From contig JASMLZ010000015.1 in the NCBI GenBank assembly GCA_030748435.1, positions 1 to 64,000 on the forward strand: a stretch of 64,000 nucleotides of DNA, given 5' to 3'. This document shows, piece after piece, positions 38,567 through 49,414 of this stretch. Origin of the DNA: Gammaproteobacteria bacterium (GTDB lineage: Bacteria; Pseudomonadota; Gammaproteobacteria; Pseudomonadales; Balneatricaceae). Position 1 is the stretch's first letter, and each line of letters begins with the position of its first letter. Under the pieces are notes generated by a model. The model was not told the DNA's origin. It saw nothing but the letters and a program-made list of their open reading frames with translations, and did no database searches. Position numbers and translations under genes: made by a program.

Positions 38567-39561
38567 TGGCCGGCCTCCATCACCTGACGCTGTTGCATTT
38601 GACCACTCATGGCCATGGACATGACTGCCATGCGAATAGCAATGCCATAGCCCACCTGATTGAGGATTAGGGAGTGTGCACCATCAGCAACCTCGGATTC
38701 AATTTCTATGCCACGGTTAATCGGCCCCGGATGCATAACAATAGCATCCGGTTTGGCTTTGCTTAAGCGCTCGCGTGTTAGCCCGTAGGCTTGATAATAC
38801 TCGCTTGCAGAAGGCAGAAAAGCAGAGTCCATGCGCTCTGTTTGCAAGCGCAACATGATGATTACATCAACATCTTCGAGGCCGGTATCAAGATCACAAT
38901 GAATGCTGACACCCATGTTGCTTATGGCTGTTGGTAGCAGGGTATTGGGGCCAATCAGGCGCACGTCCTGACAACCCAGGGTGGTTAATGCATGTACCTG
39001 ATCCCGGGCCACCCGGGAATGTAAGATATCGCCAACGATAGCAACCTTAAGTTGGTCAAAGGATGCTTTGTGACGATGGATGGTGAGCATATCCAACATG
39101 GCCTGAGTTGGGTGCGCATGACGGCCGTCGCCAGCGTTAATAATGGCAACATTGGGGGTCACCTGCTCGGCAATAAAATGGGGCGCTCCGGATTGATTGT
39201 GGCGTACCACAAACATGTCACTATGCATGGCGCGCAGGTTCCGCAAGGTATCCAGCAGTGATTCTCCCTTACTGGTGGCAGAGGTATTTATGTCGAGGTT
39301 TAGTACATCGGCCGACAGGCGCTTGGCAGCTAATTCAAAGGTGCTGCGAGTACGAGTGGAGTTTTCAAAGAATAGATTTACCACTGTTTTGCCGCGTAAC
39401 AGGGGCACTTTTTTCACTTCTTGATTGCCAACTACAACAAATGAATTGGCGGTGTCGATGATCCGTTCCAGCAGTGCCTTGGGAAGCCCGTCAATGCTTA
39501 GAAAGTGGCGTAATTCGCCAGTTTCGGTAAGTTGCAATTGGGCGCTAGGAGACAGATTCAT
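38563..39561 (-). CDS. pyrB: Aspartate carbamoyltransferase catalytic subunit
   Basis: Joins carbamoyl phosphate and aspartate in pyrimidine synthesis. 332 aa from ATG at 39561; the track uses a TTG five codons earlier. [19 protein letters not shown] (carbamoyl-phosphate loop), [30 protein letters not shown] and [11 protein letters not shown] are intact. Its start overlaps the pyrR 3' end and its stop overlaps pyrC', as in pseudomonads. Confidence 0.96.
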   Translation of the reverse strand: MNLSPSAQLQLTETGELRHFLSIDGLPKALLERIIDTANSFVVVGNQEVKKVPLLRGKTVVNLFFENSTRTRSTFELAAKRLSADVLNLDINTSATSKGESLLDTLRNLRAMHSDMFVVRHNQSGAPHFIAEQVTPNVAIINAGDGRHAHPTQAMLDMLTIHRHKASFDQLKVAIVGDILHSRVARDQVHALTTLGCQDVRLIGPNTLLPTAISNMGVSIHCDLDTGLEDVDVIIMLRLQTERMDSAFLPSASEYYQAYGLTRERLSKAKPDAIVMHPGPINRGIEIESEVADGAHSLILNQVGYGIAIRMAVMSMAMSGQMQQRQVMEAGQ

Positions 39562-40072
39562 CGGTAGCTCGCTCAATAAGGGTTAGCAGCAAAGGCTCTG
39601 GGCCTTGCAGTTGCAGATATTGGTTGGCTGTCAGTTGTAACTGCAGAGCACAGGCGTCTGCCTGAATCGGGAGTTGGCGGCCATTGATAGTACACAGGGT
39701 GGCAAGCTTGATGCTTGCCGGGCGACCATAGTCAAAGATTTCATTGAGGGCGGCACGCACTGTGCGGCCACTCATCAGCACGTCATCTACTAGTATAATG
39801 TGACGATTGTTAATATCAAAAGGCAGGTTTGATGGATTAACCTTGGGGTTTAACCCCTGTTGGGTAAAGTCGTCGCGATAAAAGGAAATATCAAGCTTGC
39901 CCAGAGGGGCGTCAAGCGTGCGAGCCAAAGTTGCTGCCAACCAGGCGCCGCCTGTATGAATACCTATGACCAGAGGGTCTTTAATCTGTTGGCTGGAAAT
40001 TAATTGGCTGACTTGCTGCACCAGATCAGCGACGAGGGAGGGTGTGTCGGGTAGCTGAGGCGACTTTGCCAT
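39545..40072 (-). CDS. pyrR: PyrR-type phosphoribosyltransferase/regulator
   Basis: 175 aa phosphoribosyltransferase-fold protein of the PyrR family. The PRPP-binding loop [21 protein letters not shown] and [13 protein letters not shown] are clear. In Pseudomonas, PyrR sits ahead of pyrB and influences pyrimidine gene expression; weak uracil phosphoribosyltransferase activity is also known in the family. Starts 3 bp after ruvX and overlaps pyrB by 17 bp. Confidence 0.92.
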   Translation of the reverse strand: MAKSPQLPDTPSLVADLVQQVSQLISSQQIKDPLVIGIHTGGAWLAATLARTLDAPLGKLDISFYRDDFTQQGLNPKVNPSNLPFDINNRHIILVDDVLMSGRTVRAALNEIFDYGRPASIKLATLCTINGRQLPIQADACALQLQLTANQYLQLQGPEPLLLTLIERATDESVS

Positions 40073-40075
40073 TGC

Positions 40076-40534
40076 TTATCCTTGCTCCTTAAAAGGTTGT
40101 GATGCCAGTCGATGTTCGGGTTCAACGAACCAGGACTGCAAAATCAGTTGCGCTGCGATGCCGTCAACGCCATGTTTTTTCCAGTTGCTGCTACCACCTT
40201 GGGATAAGTGCACCTGTTTGGCTGCGTAGGTCGAGAGCCTTTCGTCCACCACGTAGCTGGGCAAAGCAAAGCGGTTGCTCAGGCGGTTGGCAAATTTTCG
40301 CGCCCGGTGAGCCATCTCTCCCACAGAACCGTCCATATTATAAGGAATTCCGACAACAAATGCTTGTGTTTGCCACTCTTTTACCAGTTTATTTATTTGT
40401 TCCCAGTCCGGAATGCCGTCGCGCGCGCTGATTGCCTGCAGAATAACTGGTTCGGTACTGGCCTGACTGGCAAAAGCGATACCAATACGTTTACTGCCAA
40501 AATCAAAGCCGAGCAGGTTTATAGGTTCAGCCAT
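40076..40534 (-). CDS. ruvX: YqgF/RuvX putative pre-16S rRNA nuclease
   Basis: 152 aa RNase H-fold nuclease from MAEPINLLGFDFGSKRIGIAFA. Catalytic Asp in GFDFGSKRIG, FVVGIPYNMDGSVGEMAHRARKFANRL, VVDERLSTYAA and HGVDGIAAQLILQSW match the family. It is implicated in 16S rRNA 5' maturation and was named as a Holliday-junction resolvase by homology. Its ATG overlaps the yqgE stop by 8 bp. Confidence 0.94.
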   Translation of the reverse strand: MAEPINLLGFDFGSKRIGIAFASQASTEPVILQAISARDGIPDWEQINKLVKEWQTQAFVVGIPYNMDGSVGEMAHRARKFANRLSNRFALPSYVVDERLSTYAAKQVHLSQGGSSNWKKHGVDGIAAQLILQSWFVEPEHRLASQPFKEQG

Positions 40535-41102
40535 GACCAACCTGGGTGGAAATAAGATTGATATCGATGCCCAATAATTGGGCCGCTGCAGTAAAACGTT
40601 TACTGGCTGGCATGGTAAACATAATATCGGCATCAAATGGGCAGCATAGCCAGGCGTTGTTGGCTATTTCATGTTCCAATTGACCTGGCCCCCAGCCCGC
40701 ATAACCCAGAGCAATCAGACTATGTTCGGGGCCGGCATCATGGGCAATGTCATCAATCACATCCACTGAGGTAGTGAGGCACAGGTTACTGGCCACCTGA
40801 ATACTTGATTGCCACTTTTTATTGGGTAGTGGAGTATGCAGTACAAAACCATGCTCTGGCTTGACTGGACCACCGGTGAAAATAGGTTGCTCAAGGTTGG
40901 TAGCCAAGTTCTCGGCAATATTGAGTTGTGGCAAAATATCGGTAAAGGCAACTTCGGTCTCATGGTTGATAATCAAACCCATGGCACCTTGCTCATTGTG
41001 TTCGCAGATATAAATCAGGCTACGGTGGAATGGTCCATCATCCAGTTGTGGCATGGATATAAGCATAGAGTTATGCAAACTGCCTTGATTCTGCTCGTTC
41101 AT
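40527..41102 (-). CDS. yqgE: YqgE/AlgH family protein
   Basis: 191 aa of the UPF0301 family: NSMLISMPQLDDGPFHRSLIYICEHNEQGAMGLIINHETEV, then FTGGPVKPEHGFVLHT, and ALGYAGWGPGQLEHEIANNAWL. AlgH was linked to alginate regulation in Pseudomonas; biochemical function is unsettled. Position between gshB and ruvX is conserved. Confidence 0.94.
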   Translation of the reverse strand: MNEQNQGSLHNSMLISMPQLDDGPFHRSLIYICEHNEQGAMGLIINHETEVAFTDILPQLNIAENLATNLEQPIFTGGPVKPEHGFVLHTPLPNKKWQSSIQVASNLCLTTSVDVIDDIAHDAGPEHSLIALGYAGWGPGQLEHEIANNAWLCCPFDADIMFTMPASKRFTAAAQLLGIDINLISTQVGHG

Positions 41103-41163
41103 AATATTCCCTTTAACAAGGTTTCAATAGGCTCTATACCGTAAGTTTAGCACATACTGGCAC

Positions 41164-42129
41164 TTAGTCTCTTGTGTTAGATTTAGCTAACAATGCCTGT
41201 ATATATGACATCAGTTGGCCGGCAATATCGGAGCCTGTTTGCGCGTCCAGCTCACGCATACAGGTTGGGCTGGTGACATTGATTTCTGTAAGGTAATCAC
41301 CGATTACATCGAGACCAACAAAATGCAGGCTTTTGGCGCGCAGGGTGGGGCCTACCTGGGCGCATATCCAGCGGTCGCGGTCGCTCAAGGGGCGCGCTAT
41401 GCCTGAGCCGCCAGCAGCCAGATTGCCCCGGGTTTCTCCAGCAGAGGGTATGCGGGCCAAGGCGTGATCAACGGGTTCGCCATTAATCATTAAAATACGT
41501 TTGTCACCGTGTTTGATATCAGGCAAAAAGCGTTGTGCCATAATTTGCTGTTGACCAAACTGGGTTAGGGTTTCCAGAATCACGTTAACATTGGCATCGT
41601 CTGGTTTGACACGAAAAATGGATGCGCCACCCATGCCATCCAGAGGTTTATAAATAACATCTCCGTGGTGTTTATGAAAATCTTTCAAGATAGTGGGGTC
41701 GCGGGCTACCAAGACTTCTGGGCAGCATTGAGGAAAATGAGTGGCAAAGAATTTTTCGTTACAATCGCGCAGGCTTTGAGGCTTATTTATAATCAGGGTT
41801 CCAGTCTGTTCGGCCAGCTCCAGCATATAAGTGGCATAGAGAAACTCATTATCAAAGGGCGGATCCTTGCGCATCAAAATGACATCAAGGTTAGCCAGAG
41901 GTTGAGCGCTAGCTGCGCCCAGAGTATAAAAGTTTTCTGGTTCGCGGCGCACTTGTAAGGGGGCCATATTACCCATACCAATACCTTGGCGTGCAAATAG
42001 GTCCTGCGGTTCCATATAAAACAATTGCCAGCCAAGATCCTGAGCTGCCCAAAGCATGGCCAAAGAGGTGTCTTTTTGGTAATTAATGTTGGCGATGGGG
42101 TCCATAACGATGCCAAGGCGAATAGACAT
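41164..42129 (-). CDS. gshB: Glutathione synthetase
   Basis: ATP-grasp ligase adding glycine to gamma-glutamylcysteine. 321 aa. LGIVMDPIANINYQKDTSLAMLWAAQ, MRKDPPFDNEFLYATYML, NEKFFATHFP, VIYKPLDGMGGASIFRV (ATP-grasp glycine loop), RILMINGEPVDHALARIPSAGETRGNLAAGGSG and LTEINVTSPTCMREL are all typical. First gene of the gshB-yqgE-ruvX-pyrRBC' run, with 188 bp upstream for a promoter. Confidence 0.97.
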   Translation of the reverse strand: MSIRLGIVMDPIANINYQKDTSLAMLWAAQDLGWQLFYMEPQDLFARQGIGMGNMAPLQVRREPENFYTLGAASAQPLANLDVILMRKDPPFDNEFLYATYMLELAEQTGTLIINKPQSLRDCNEKFFATHFPQCCPEVLVARDPTILKDFHKHHGDVIYKPLDGMGGASIFRVKPDDANVNVILETLTQFGQQQIMAQRFLPDIKHGDKRILMINGEPVDHALARIPSAGETRGNLAAGGSGIARPLSDRDRWICAQVGPTLRAKSLHFVGLDVIGDYLTEINVTSPTCMRELDAQTGSDIAGQLMSYIQALLAKSNTRD

Positions 42130-42317
42130 ATTTTTATCCTGTAAGATAGGGGCGACTCGGTAAGTGAGTACCTAAGCTTCTAATATAGAGTTTTTGGCCC
42201 CAAATTCAATGGCAGTCCGGGTTATTCATGCAATAACCAGCCCTTGTCTCAATCATATGATATTGATCGTTGCACTAGTCGCGCCGAGATACATAGACAG
42301 ATGTGATGCCAGATGCC

Positions 42318-43043
42318 TTAATAATCGCCCCATAAGTGCTGCAGTATACCAAGCGCTGTTACAGGTGCCGTTTCGGTGCGCAGAATTCTGGGGCCAAGGC
42401 AGATGGGCTGAAAATCCTGCTGCTCCGCCGTTAAGACTTCGGTGTTTGTCAAACCGCCTTCCGGGCCAATTAATAAGGCACAGGAGGCAGGTGTTACCAT
42501 CGCCTTTAGTGGCACCGTGTTATGGGGGTGTAGGACCAGCTTTCGCTCAGCCTTAACCTCATGTAGCCAGTCATTGAGGGTCGAGGGAGGGTTGATTACC
42601 GGTATTTCACTACGGCCACTTTGTTCACTGGCACTAATCGCTATTTGGCGCCAATGCAGCAGGCGCTTTGACAGGCGCTTGGGGTCCAGCTTTACCTCGC
42701 AGCGCTCGCTGTATAGGGGGCTAATCAGGTTAACGCCCATTTCCGTTGCCTTTTGTATGGCGTAGTCCATACGGTCACCACGAGACATAACTTGACCCAG
42801 ATGGGTATGCAGTGGCGAAGCTGGCAAGCCGGCTTGGCTGGATACTATGGTGACAGATACACTTCTTTTGCCCACCTGATTAATCAGACCAGTGTATTCC
42901 TGACCATCGTCATTAAACAGATTAACGCTCTGACCCGGTTTAGCACGTAATACTTTACCCAAATAATGGCTGGCTTCCGGCGGCAGGTCCATAGTCGTCC
43001 CTGTCGCCAGAGCAGAGGGTATATAAAGGCGCGCAGTACGCAA
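42318..43043 (-). CDS. rsmE: 16S rRNA (uracil-1498-N3)-methyltransferase RsmE
   Basis: 241 aa SPOUT-class methyltransferase. An N-terminal PUA-like domain (RLYIPSALATGTTMDLPPEASHYLGKVLRAKPGQSVNLFNDDGQEY) precedes the trefoil-knot domain with DRMDYAIQKATEMGVNLISPLYSERCEVK, LLIGPEGGLTNTEV and LGPRILRTETAPVTAL. Starts 2 bp after metK, so translation is likely coupled. Confidence 0.95.
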   Translation of the reverse strand: MRTARLYIPSALATGTTMDLPPEASHYLGKVLRAKPGQSVNLFNDDGQEYTGLINQVGKRSVSVTIVSSQAGLPASPLHTHLGQVMSRGDRMDYAIQKATEMGVNLISPLYSERCEVKLDPKRLSKRLLHWRQIAISASEQSGRSEIPVINPPSTLNDWLHEVKAERKLVLHPHNTVPLKAMVTPASCALLIGPEGGLTNTEVLTAEQQDFQPICLGPRILRTETAPVTALGILQHLWGDY

Positions 43044-43045
43044 GT

Positions 43046-44209
43046 TTAGATGCCTGCAGCAGCGCGCAGTGCACTGGCCTTATCGGTTTTTTCCCAAGTA
43101 AAGTCCGGGTTGTCGCGGCCAAAGTGGCCGTAGGCCGCGGTGGCACGGTAGATCGGGCGTTTCAAGTCCAGCATGGCGACCAGACCGCCAGCTTTAAGGT
43201 CAAAGTGCTCGCGTACCAGTTGTTCTATCACTGCGTCGCTTACCTTGCCGGTACCAAAAGTATTGATACTGATAGAAGTAGGCTCGGACACACCAATGGC
43301 ATAGGAAACCTGAATTTCGCAGCGTTCGGCCAGGCCTGCAGCAACAATGTTTTTGGCTACATAGCGACCGGCATAGGCGGCGCTACGATCCACCTTGGAA
43401 GGATCCTTGCCAGAGAAAGCGCCTCCGCCATGGCGGGCCATGCCGCCATAGGTGTCAACAATGATCTTGCGTCCGGTAAGGCCGCAGTCACCCACTGGTC
43501 CGCCAATAACAAAGTTGCCGGTGGGATTGATATGGTATTGGGTATCATCACTCAGCCAGGCCTTGGGTAGCACGGGCTCAATAATATGCTGCATAACAGC
43601 TTCACGCAGAGCATCCAGCTTAATGTCAGGGCTGTGCTGGGTGGACAAGACCACAGCATCTATACCTGCAGGGCGACCGTCAGGACCATAACGGAAGGTA
43701 AGCTGGCTTTTGGCATCTGGACGCAACCATGGCAAAACGCCGTTTTTACGCACTTTGGCTTGTTGTGCGACTAGCTGGTGAGCATAATGAATAGGGGCTG
43801 GCATAAGTGATTCGGTTTCGTTGCTGGCATAGCCAAACATCAAGCCCTGATCGCCGGCACCCTGCTCTTTGGCAGCGCTTTCGTCAACGCCCATGGCGAT
43901 ATCAGATGACTGTTTGCCAATGGCGTTGAGGATGGCGCACGAATCGCCATCAAAACCCATATCAGATGAGGTATAACCAATGTCCTTGACAACTTCGCGC
44001 ACCAGTTCTTCTATGTCGACCCAGGAGTTGGTGCGAACTTCGCCGGCAACCAGCACGATACCGGTTTTGATTAGTGTTTCTACTGCTACCCGGGAGTTGG
44101 GATCTTTGGCCAACATGGCATCCAGAATGGCATCGGAAATTTGATCCGCGATCTTGTCCGGGTGACCTTCGGAAACGGATTCAGAAGTAAAGAGAGTATA
44201 TTCGTTCAT
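43046..44209 (-). CDS. metK: S-adenosylmethionine synthetase
   Basis: Makes SAM from methionine and ATP. 387 aa. [63 protein letters not shown] and [23 protein letters not shown] are intact. The product feeds the SAM-dependent methyltransferase encoded next door (rsmE). A TATAAT box sits on the minus strand about 165 bp upstream; I find no recognisable SAM riboswitch in the leader. Confidence 0.97.
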   Translation of the reverse strand: MNEYTLFTSESVSEGHPDKIADQISDAILDAMLAKDPNSRVAVETLIKTGIVLVAGEVRTNSWVDIEELVREVVKDIGYTSSDMGFDGDSCAILNAIGKQSSDIAMGVDESAAKEQGAGDQGLMFGYASNETESLMPAPIHYAHQLVAQQAKVRKNGVLPWLRPDAKSQLTFRYGPDGRPAGIDAVVLSTQHSPDIKLDALREAVMQHIIEPVLPKAWLSDDTQYHINPTGNFVIGGPVGDCGLTGRKIIVDTYGGMARHGGGAFSGKDPSKVDRSAAYAGRYVAKNIVAAGLAERCEIQVSYAIGVSEPTSISINTFGTGKVSDAVIEQLVREHFDLKAGGLVAMLDLKRPIYRATAAYGHFGRDNPDFTWEKTDKASALRAAAGI

Positions 44210-44838
44210 GAATGTGCCTCGTAATTGAATACTGTGTTTGGCGTTGTTGCCTTAATACAGCAGTGACTTAATTACCAGCCTAGGGGTGAACCTTGGCGAG
44301 TGCCGTATGGCTAGTTGACTAATCGGATACAAGCGCAATTGCTGATTGGTAGCAACTAAAACCAGGCGAGCATTATACCCATGACTGGTGCTCTGTGACC
44401 ATGCTTTTTGTAGCAAATAGATGCACAATATCAAGTATTGTAGTAGTGCTTAAGCACAGGTGTCTAAGGCAGGCTCTTACGGCATAACCATATTGACAAC
44501 TGAGGTTGGTCACCTGACGCACGCCTGCTGATTGTAACGGCAGATAATTGACTCATATATGGATAGCGAGTACCATGGCGCGCCTATGGTGTGTTCGAAC
44601 CATAGTTATAAATAAAATAATAGACTGACACTTGAAAATATGCATACCGCATCTGCAAACTATTATCGGCTGTTACCACGAGCTCTATATTGTGGCTCAA
44701 TGGTAAGCTGTGTCTGTTTTACCCTGTCTATCGCCGTATTTTTATCCAACAGTGTCCGAGGCATTTGTATACCCCCACCCCGTTAAGTCACCACCCAATT
44801 AAACGCTTGATAAATAACGAATCAATTGAAGGTGATTT
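44210..44838. promoter_or_regulatory. Divergent metK/hpd intergenic region
   Basis: 629 bp with no gene. TATAAT at 44372-44377 (minus strand) is the likely metK -10. A 7-bp hairpin CTATGGT/ACCATAG occurs at 44584-44605. At about 44497-44507, CAACTGAGGTT equals the inner part of the MITE terminal repeat and may be a remnant. The hpd start has AAGGTGATTTATG as ribosome-binding site. Confidence 0.4.
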
Positions 44839-45915
44839 ATGTCTGACCTATTTAGTAATCCAATGGGCCTTGATGGCTTTGAATTTGTTGAATATTCGGC
44901 ACCTGCTAAAGGTGTCCTTGAACCTGTTTTTGAAAAAATGGGTTTCATTCAGGTAGCGACTCATCGCTCCAAGGATGTGACGCTTTACCGTCAGGGTAAA
45001 GTAAATTTTATTATTAACTACGAGCCTGACAGTTATGCCTATTTCTTTGCTCAGGAGCATGGCCCTTCCGCCTGTGGTCTGGGTTTCCGGGTTAAGAACG
45101 CCAAGCACGCCTATGAGTATGCCCTGGCCAATGGGGCCCAGGCTATGGTTATCCCAACGGGGCCTATGGAGTTGCGTCTGCCAGCCATTAAGGGTATTGG
45201 CAGTGCGCCAATTTATCTGATTGACCGCTATGAGGATGGTTCTTCCATTTATGATATCGACTTTGAATATATTGCTGGTGTTGAGCGCTATCCTCAGGGC
45301 TTTGGTTTTCACACCATTGATCATCTGACCCATAATGTTTACCGAGGCCGCATTAATCATTGGGCAGAATTCTATGAGCGTATTTTTGGTTTTCGGGAAT
45401 TACGCAGCTTTGATATAAAAGGCGAATATACCGGGCTATTCTCTCGTGCCATGACGGCCCCAGATAATAAAATCCGCATACCGCTAAACGAAGAGGCTTC
45501 TCAGGGTAGTGGCCAGATAGAAGAATTTCTGTTGGCTTTCAATGGCGAAGGTATTCAGCATATTGCCTTGTTAACTGATGATTTGACGGCGGCCTTGGAT
45601 CAGATGAAGGCGGCTGGTATTCCTCTGATGACGGCCCCTAAGGATACCTACTATGAAATGTTGGATGAACGCTTACCTGGCCATGGCGAGCAGGTGACTG
45701 AACTGCAGTCGCGCGGCATACTGCTTGATGGTACCACGGATGGCGAGCAGCCAAGATTGCTGTTGCAAATCTTTTCTGAATGCCTGTTGGGTCCTGTGTT
45801 CTTTGAATTTATTCAGCGTAAGGGCGATGAAGGGTTTGGTGAAGGTAATTTCCAGGCTCTGTTCGATTCCATGGAACGTGATCAGGTCCGCCGTGGCCTA
45901 GTTGGCAACGCTTAG
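44839..45915 (+). CDS. hpd: 4-hydroxyphenylpyruvate dioxygenase
   Basis: Fe(II) dioxygenase turning 4-hydroxyphenylpyruvate into homogentisate in tyrosine breakdown (also the route to pyomelanin when homogentisate accumulates). 358 aa. Iron ligands are visible in the two VOC-fold halves: His in [14 protein letters not shown], His in [11 protein letters not shown], and Glu in [28 protein letters not shown]. No other genes of the homogentisate pathway are in this window. It interrupts the metK...tkt order usual in pseudomonads. Confidence 0.96.
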   Translation: MSDLFSNPMGLDGFEFVEYSAPAKGVLEPVFEKMGFIQVATHRSKDVTLYRQGKVNFIINYEPDSYAYFFAQEHGPSACGLGFRVKNAKHAYEYALANGAQAMVIPTGPMELRLPAIKGIGSAPIYLIDRYEDGSSIYDIDFEYIAGVERYPQGFGFHTIDHLTHNVYRGRINHWAEFYERIFGFRELRSFDIKGEYTGLFSRAMTAPDNKIRIPLNEEASQGSGQIEEFLLAFNGEGIQHIALLTDDLTAALDQMKAAGIPLMTAPKDTYYEMLDERLPGHGEQVTELQSRGILLDGTTDGEQPRLLLQIFSECLLGPVFFEFIQRKGDEGFGEGNFQALFDSMERDQVRRGLVGNA

Positions 45916-45931
45916 ACTTGCCGATTCAAAT

Positions 45932-45964
45932 TGCCGGGTATGGGTATTAATTCTGTACCCGGCA
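45932..45964 (+). terminator. Hairpin after hpd
   Basis: Perfect 9-bp stem TGCCGGGTA/TACCCGGCA with a 15-base loop, 17 bp after the hpd stop. It lacks a T-run, so it may be a weak terminator or an mRNA 3' stabiliser. Confidence 0.5.
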
Positions 45965-46060
45965 TGCCAATTCAGTGTTCAGCTATAGGCTTTGCAGTGA
46001 CCATGTTCGAATACCGGATCCTGTCTATCAAGGCTGCGCATATATTTATAAACCCAACCA

Positions 46061-46088
46061 CCTCAGTTGGTCGCTAATATCTTGTGGC
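46061..46088 (-). repeat. Degenerate MITE right-end remnant
   Basis: CCTCAGTTGGTCGCTAATATCTTG (46061-46084) matches the complement of the MITE right end in 22 of 24 positions, spanning part of the terminal repeat and the adjoining sub-terminal module. No partner end is seen. The rest of the 417-bp hpd-tkt gap holds no gene; the tkt ribosome-binding site is AACAGGAG. Confidence 0.55.
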
Positions 46089-46332
46089 AGATACTGCCAG
46101 ACCACCACAATAGCAACCTGTTCTATGTTAGCGATGCAACAATTCAAGCATAATGGATGATAAAAATATGCTGAGTTGGCTGCCGGATGACCTGCCAGTG
46201 TGAACACCCCCAGTCAATTCTAACAAATTCGGCTTAATCCGGTTGTGCCGAGCGCTCGAGTGCGAGACAATATGCGCCAGCTTTTAAGGCCGCTTTGCGC
46301 TGCCCCATTTACCTTTTAACAGGAGTAGTAAC

Positions 46333-48327
46333 ATGCCTTCCCGTCGCGATTTAGCCAATGCCATTCGTGCTTTGAGTATGGACGCAGTCCAGCAAGCCAA
46401 TTCTGGTCATCCAGGCGCCCCCATGGGTATGGCCGATATTGCCGAAGTCCTGTGGAATGATTTTCTCAAGCATAATCCTGGCAACCCGGAATGGCTTAAC
46501 CGTGACCGTTTTGTCTTGTCTAACGGCCATGGTTCCATGTTGTTATACTCCTTGCTGCATCTAAGTGGCTATGATGTGTCGCTTGATGATTTGAAAAACT
46601 TCCGTCAATTGCATGCCAAGACTGCTGGTCACCCTGAATACGGTTATGCTCCGGGTATTGAAACCACCACCGGCCCTCTGGGACAGGGTATTACCAATGC
46701 TGTTGGTATGGCTATTGCGGAAAAAACTTTGGCGGCTCAGTTTAACCGTGACGAACACCAGATTATTGACCATCACACCTACACCTTCCTGGGCGATGGT
46801 TGCTTGATGGAAGGCATTTCTCATGAAGCCTGCTCTCTGGCTGGCACTTTGGGTCTGGGCAAGCTAATTGCTTTCTATGATGACAATGGTATTTCTATTG
46901 ATGGTGATGTGGAAGGCTGGTTCAGCGACGACACACCCAAGCGTTTTGAAAGTTACGGTTGGCAGGTTATTCCAGCTATCGATGGTCATGACCCTGATGC
47001 CATCTTTGCTGCTGTGGAAGCAGCCAAAGCTAATACTGATCAGCCCACCCTAGTCTGCTGCAAAACCATTATTGGTTTTGGCTCACCCAACAAAGAAGGC
47101 AAGGAAGACTGTCATGGTGCCCCGTTGGGTGCTGACGAAATTGCGCTTACCCGCAAGCGTCTGGACTGGAGCTATGGCCCGTTTGATATTCCGGCAGATA
47201 TTGCTGAAGAATGGGATGCTAGTGATGCTGGTTACGATGTAGAACAGGTCTGGAATCAAAGTTTTAAGGCCTACAGTGAAGCCTATCCAGAATTAGCGGC
47301 TGAATTATTACGGCGTATTGCTGGTGATCTGCCAACAGATTTTGCGGCTCAGGCTGATGCTTATATTGCTGACTTGCAAGGGCAAGGCAATACCATTGCC
47401 AGCCGTAAAGCATCCCAAAATACCCTTAATGCCTTTGGTCCTCTATTGCCTGAAATGCTGGGCGGGTCAGCGGACCTGGCCGGTTCTAACCTGACCTTAT
47501 GGTCTGGTAGCAAGGGCATCAGCAAAGACGATGCCAGCGGTAATTACGTGTTTTATGGGGTACGCGAATTTGCCATGTCTGCCATAATGAATGGTATGGC
47601 CCTGCATGGCGGCTTTGTGCCCTATGGCGCCACCTTCCTGGTATTTATGGAATACGCCCGCAATGCCGTACGTATGGCGGCCCTGATGCGCCAACGGGTA
47701 TTGTTTGTGTACACCCACGACTCCATTGGTTTGGGTGAAGATGGTCCTACTCACCAGCCTATTGAGCAAATTGCCAACCTGCGTTTGACACCACATTTGG
47801 ATACTTGGCGGCCCTGTGATGCGGTTGAGTCTGCCGTGGCTTGGAAAACGTCCTTGCAACGTTTGGATGGCCCTTCAGCGCTGATCTTCTCACGCCAAAA
47901 TCTGGCTCATCAGGAGCGTAATCAGGATCAGGTAGCTGCCATTGCCAAAGGTGGCTATGTGCTAAGTGATTGTGCGGGTGCGCCTGAAGCGATTATTATT
48001 GCTACTGGTTCTGAGGTAGGTATTGCGCAAGCGGCGGCAGCACAATTAACGGCGCAGGGCCGCAAAGTACGGGTTGTTTCCATGCCCTGTACAGAAGCCT
48101 TTGAACGTCAGGATGCCGCCTATCAGGAAAGTGTATTGCCAGCGGCAGTAACAGCTCGAGTAGCAGTGGAAGCCGCCCATGCGGACTATTGGTACAAGTA
48201 TGTAGGCCTGCAAGGTCGGGTCGTCGGGATGACTGATTTTGGTGCTTCTGCACCTGCCAATGAGCTGTTCGAAATGTATGGCTTTACGGCTGACAATGTG
48301 GCGCAACAGGTTAACGAACTGCTGTAA
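46333..48327 (+). CDS. tkt: Transketolase
   Basis: Thiamine-diphosphate enzyme of the pentose-phosphate pathway. 664 aa, normal. [49 protein letters not shown], the ThDP motif [18 protein letters not shown]...DDNGISIDG, and the C-terminal [17 protein letters not shown] and [30 protein letters not shown] are intact. Leads the tkt-epd-pgk-fba run linking pentose-phosphate and glycolytic steps. Confidence 0.97.
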   Translation: MPSRRDLANAIRALSMDAVQQANSGHPGAPMGMADIAEVLWNDFLKHNPGNPEWLNRDRFVLSNGHGSMLLYSLLHLSGYDVSLDDLKNFRQLHAKTAGHPEYGYAPGIETTTGPLGQGITNAVGMAIAEKTLAAQFNRDEHQIIDHHTYTFLGDGCLMEGISHEACSLAGTLGLGKLIAFYDDNGISIDGDVEGWFSDDTPKRFESYGWQVIPAIDGHDPDAIFAAVEAAKANTDQPTLVCCKTIIGFGSPNKEGKEDCHGAPLGADEIALTRKRLDWSYGPFDIPADIAEEWDASDAGYDVEQVWNQSFKAYSEAYPELAAELLRRIAGDLPTDFAAQADAYIADLQGQGNTIASRKASQNTLNAFGPLLPEMLGGSADLAGSNLTLWSGSKGISKDDASGNYVFYGVREFAMSAIMNGMALHGGFVPYGATFLVFMEYARNAVRMAALMRQRVLFVYTHDSIGLGEDGPTHQPIEQIANLRLTPHLDTWRPCDAVESAVAWKTSLQRLDGPSALIFSRQNLAHQERNQDQVAAIAKGGYVLSDCAGAPEAIIIATGSEVGIAQAAAAQLTAQGRKVRVVSMPCTEAFERQDAAYQESVLPAAVTARVAVEAAHADYWYKYVGLQGRVVGMTDFGASAPANELFEMYGFTADNVAQQVNELL

Positions 48328-48364
48328 CTATATTCTCCAAGAGACTGACTTTGCGCTGATCTAG

Positions 48365-49396
48365 ATGCCAAAAAAACTTGCTATCAACGGCTATGGCCGT
48401 ATTGGGCGCGCGGTATTGCGGGCCCTGTTTGAGCGTGGCCTGCAGGAGCAACTGCAGCTAGTCGCTATTAATGACGTGGGCATCGCCGAGTCGCTATTGT
48501 ATGAGACTCGCTATGATTCCGTGCATGGCCAATTTCCCTTGCCGGTAGAGGCCACTCAAAGTGGTATGGCCATTACTGACCAGCAAGGTCATAAGCATCT
48601 TGTGGCCTTGCACAGTAAGGCTGATGCACAAGCCTTGCCATGGCAGGAGCAGGCTATTGATTTGGTATTGGAATGCTCTGGCAAGTTAACCAGCCGGCAA
48701 TTATCAGAACAACATTTGCACGCCGGTGCAGACAAGGTGCTGATTGGTGCCCCGGCTGGTGACGAAGTGGATTTAACTGTGGTCTATGGTATTAACCACC
48801 AGCATATTCGGCCCCATCACCGAATAATTTCCAATGCCTCCTGCACTACCAATTGCATGGCACCAGTGCTGGCGCCGTTGCAAGCCGAAGTGGGCATAGA
48901 AGATGGCTTGATGACTACCATTCATGCCTATACCAATGGTCAGGTACTGACGGATACGGTATTGGATAAGATGGACTTGCGGCGTGGACGAGCAGCCACC
49001 CAGTCGATGATTCCTACAACTACCCATGCTACTCAGGCTTTGGGATGGGTGTTGCCAGAACTAGCCGACAAGATCACTGGCTACAGTATGCGGGTGCCCA
49101 CCATTAATGTCTCGGTGGTGGATTTGGTATTTCGCCCAAGTCGGGCCACCAGTGGGGCAGAAATCAATGCCATTATGGCGGCAGCCTACGATCAGGATCC
49201 TTATGGTGTGCTGGGTTTCAACCAGGAGCCACTAGTGTCTGTCGATTTTAATCACTGCCCGAAATCAGCCGTATTTGATGCCACTCAGACCATGCAAATG
49301 GGGCAGCTGATAAAAGTTTTGGCTTGGTATGATAACGAATGGGGTTATGCCAACCGTATGCTGGATGTGGCTTTAACCATGTTGTCTGATCAATAA
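48365..49396 (+). CDS. epd: Erythrose-4-phosphate / glyceraldehyde-3-phosphate dehydrogenase family
   Basis: 343 aa NAD-dependent dehydrogenase. NGYGRIGRAVLRALFERG, catalytic Cys in SNASCTTNC, TTIHAYTNGQ, LRRGRAATQSMIP, RVPTINVSVVDL, PLVSVDFNHCPKSAVFDATQT and WYDNEWGYANRMLDV are present. PLVSVDFNH and the tkt-pgk-fba context point to Epd, which oxidises erythrose-4-phosphate toward PLP synthesis; but THAYTN and LGWVLPEL are GAPDH-like, so the substrate is not settled. Confidence 0.85.
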   Translation: MPKKLAINGYGRIGRAVLRALFERGLQEQLQLVAINDVGIAESLLYETRYDSVHGQFPLPVEATQSGMAITDQQGHKHLVALHSKADAQALPWQEQAIDLVLECSGKLTSRQLSEQHLHAGADKVLIGAPAGDEVDLTVVYGINHQHIRPHHRIISNASCTTNCMAPVLAPLQAEVGIEDGLMTTIHAYTNGQVLTDTVLDKMDLRRGRAATQSMIPTTTHATQALGWVLPELADKITGYSMRVPTINVSVVDLVFRPSRATSGAEINAIMAAAYDQDPYGVLGFNQEPLVSVDFNHCPKSAVFDATQTMQMGQLIKVLAWYDNEWGYANRMLDVALTMLSDQ

Positions 49397-49414
49397 CCAA
49401 CTACAGGAAGACCT

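Noticed and set aside
44584-44605. GTTCGAAC within a hairpin, resembling a tRNA T-arm
   Set aside because: No acceptor stem, D-arm or anticodon arm can be built around it.
44210-44640. SAM riboswitch in the metK leader
   Set aside because: No recognisable SAM-I, SAM-II, SAM-IV or SAM/SAH consensus could be found by eye.
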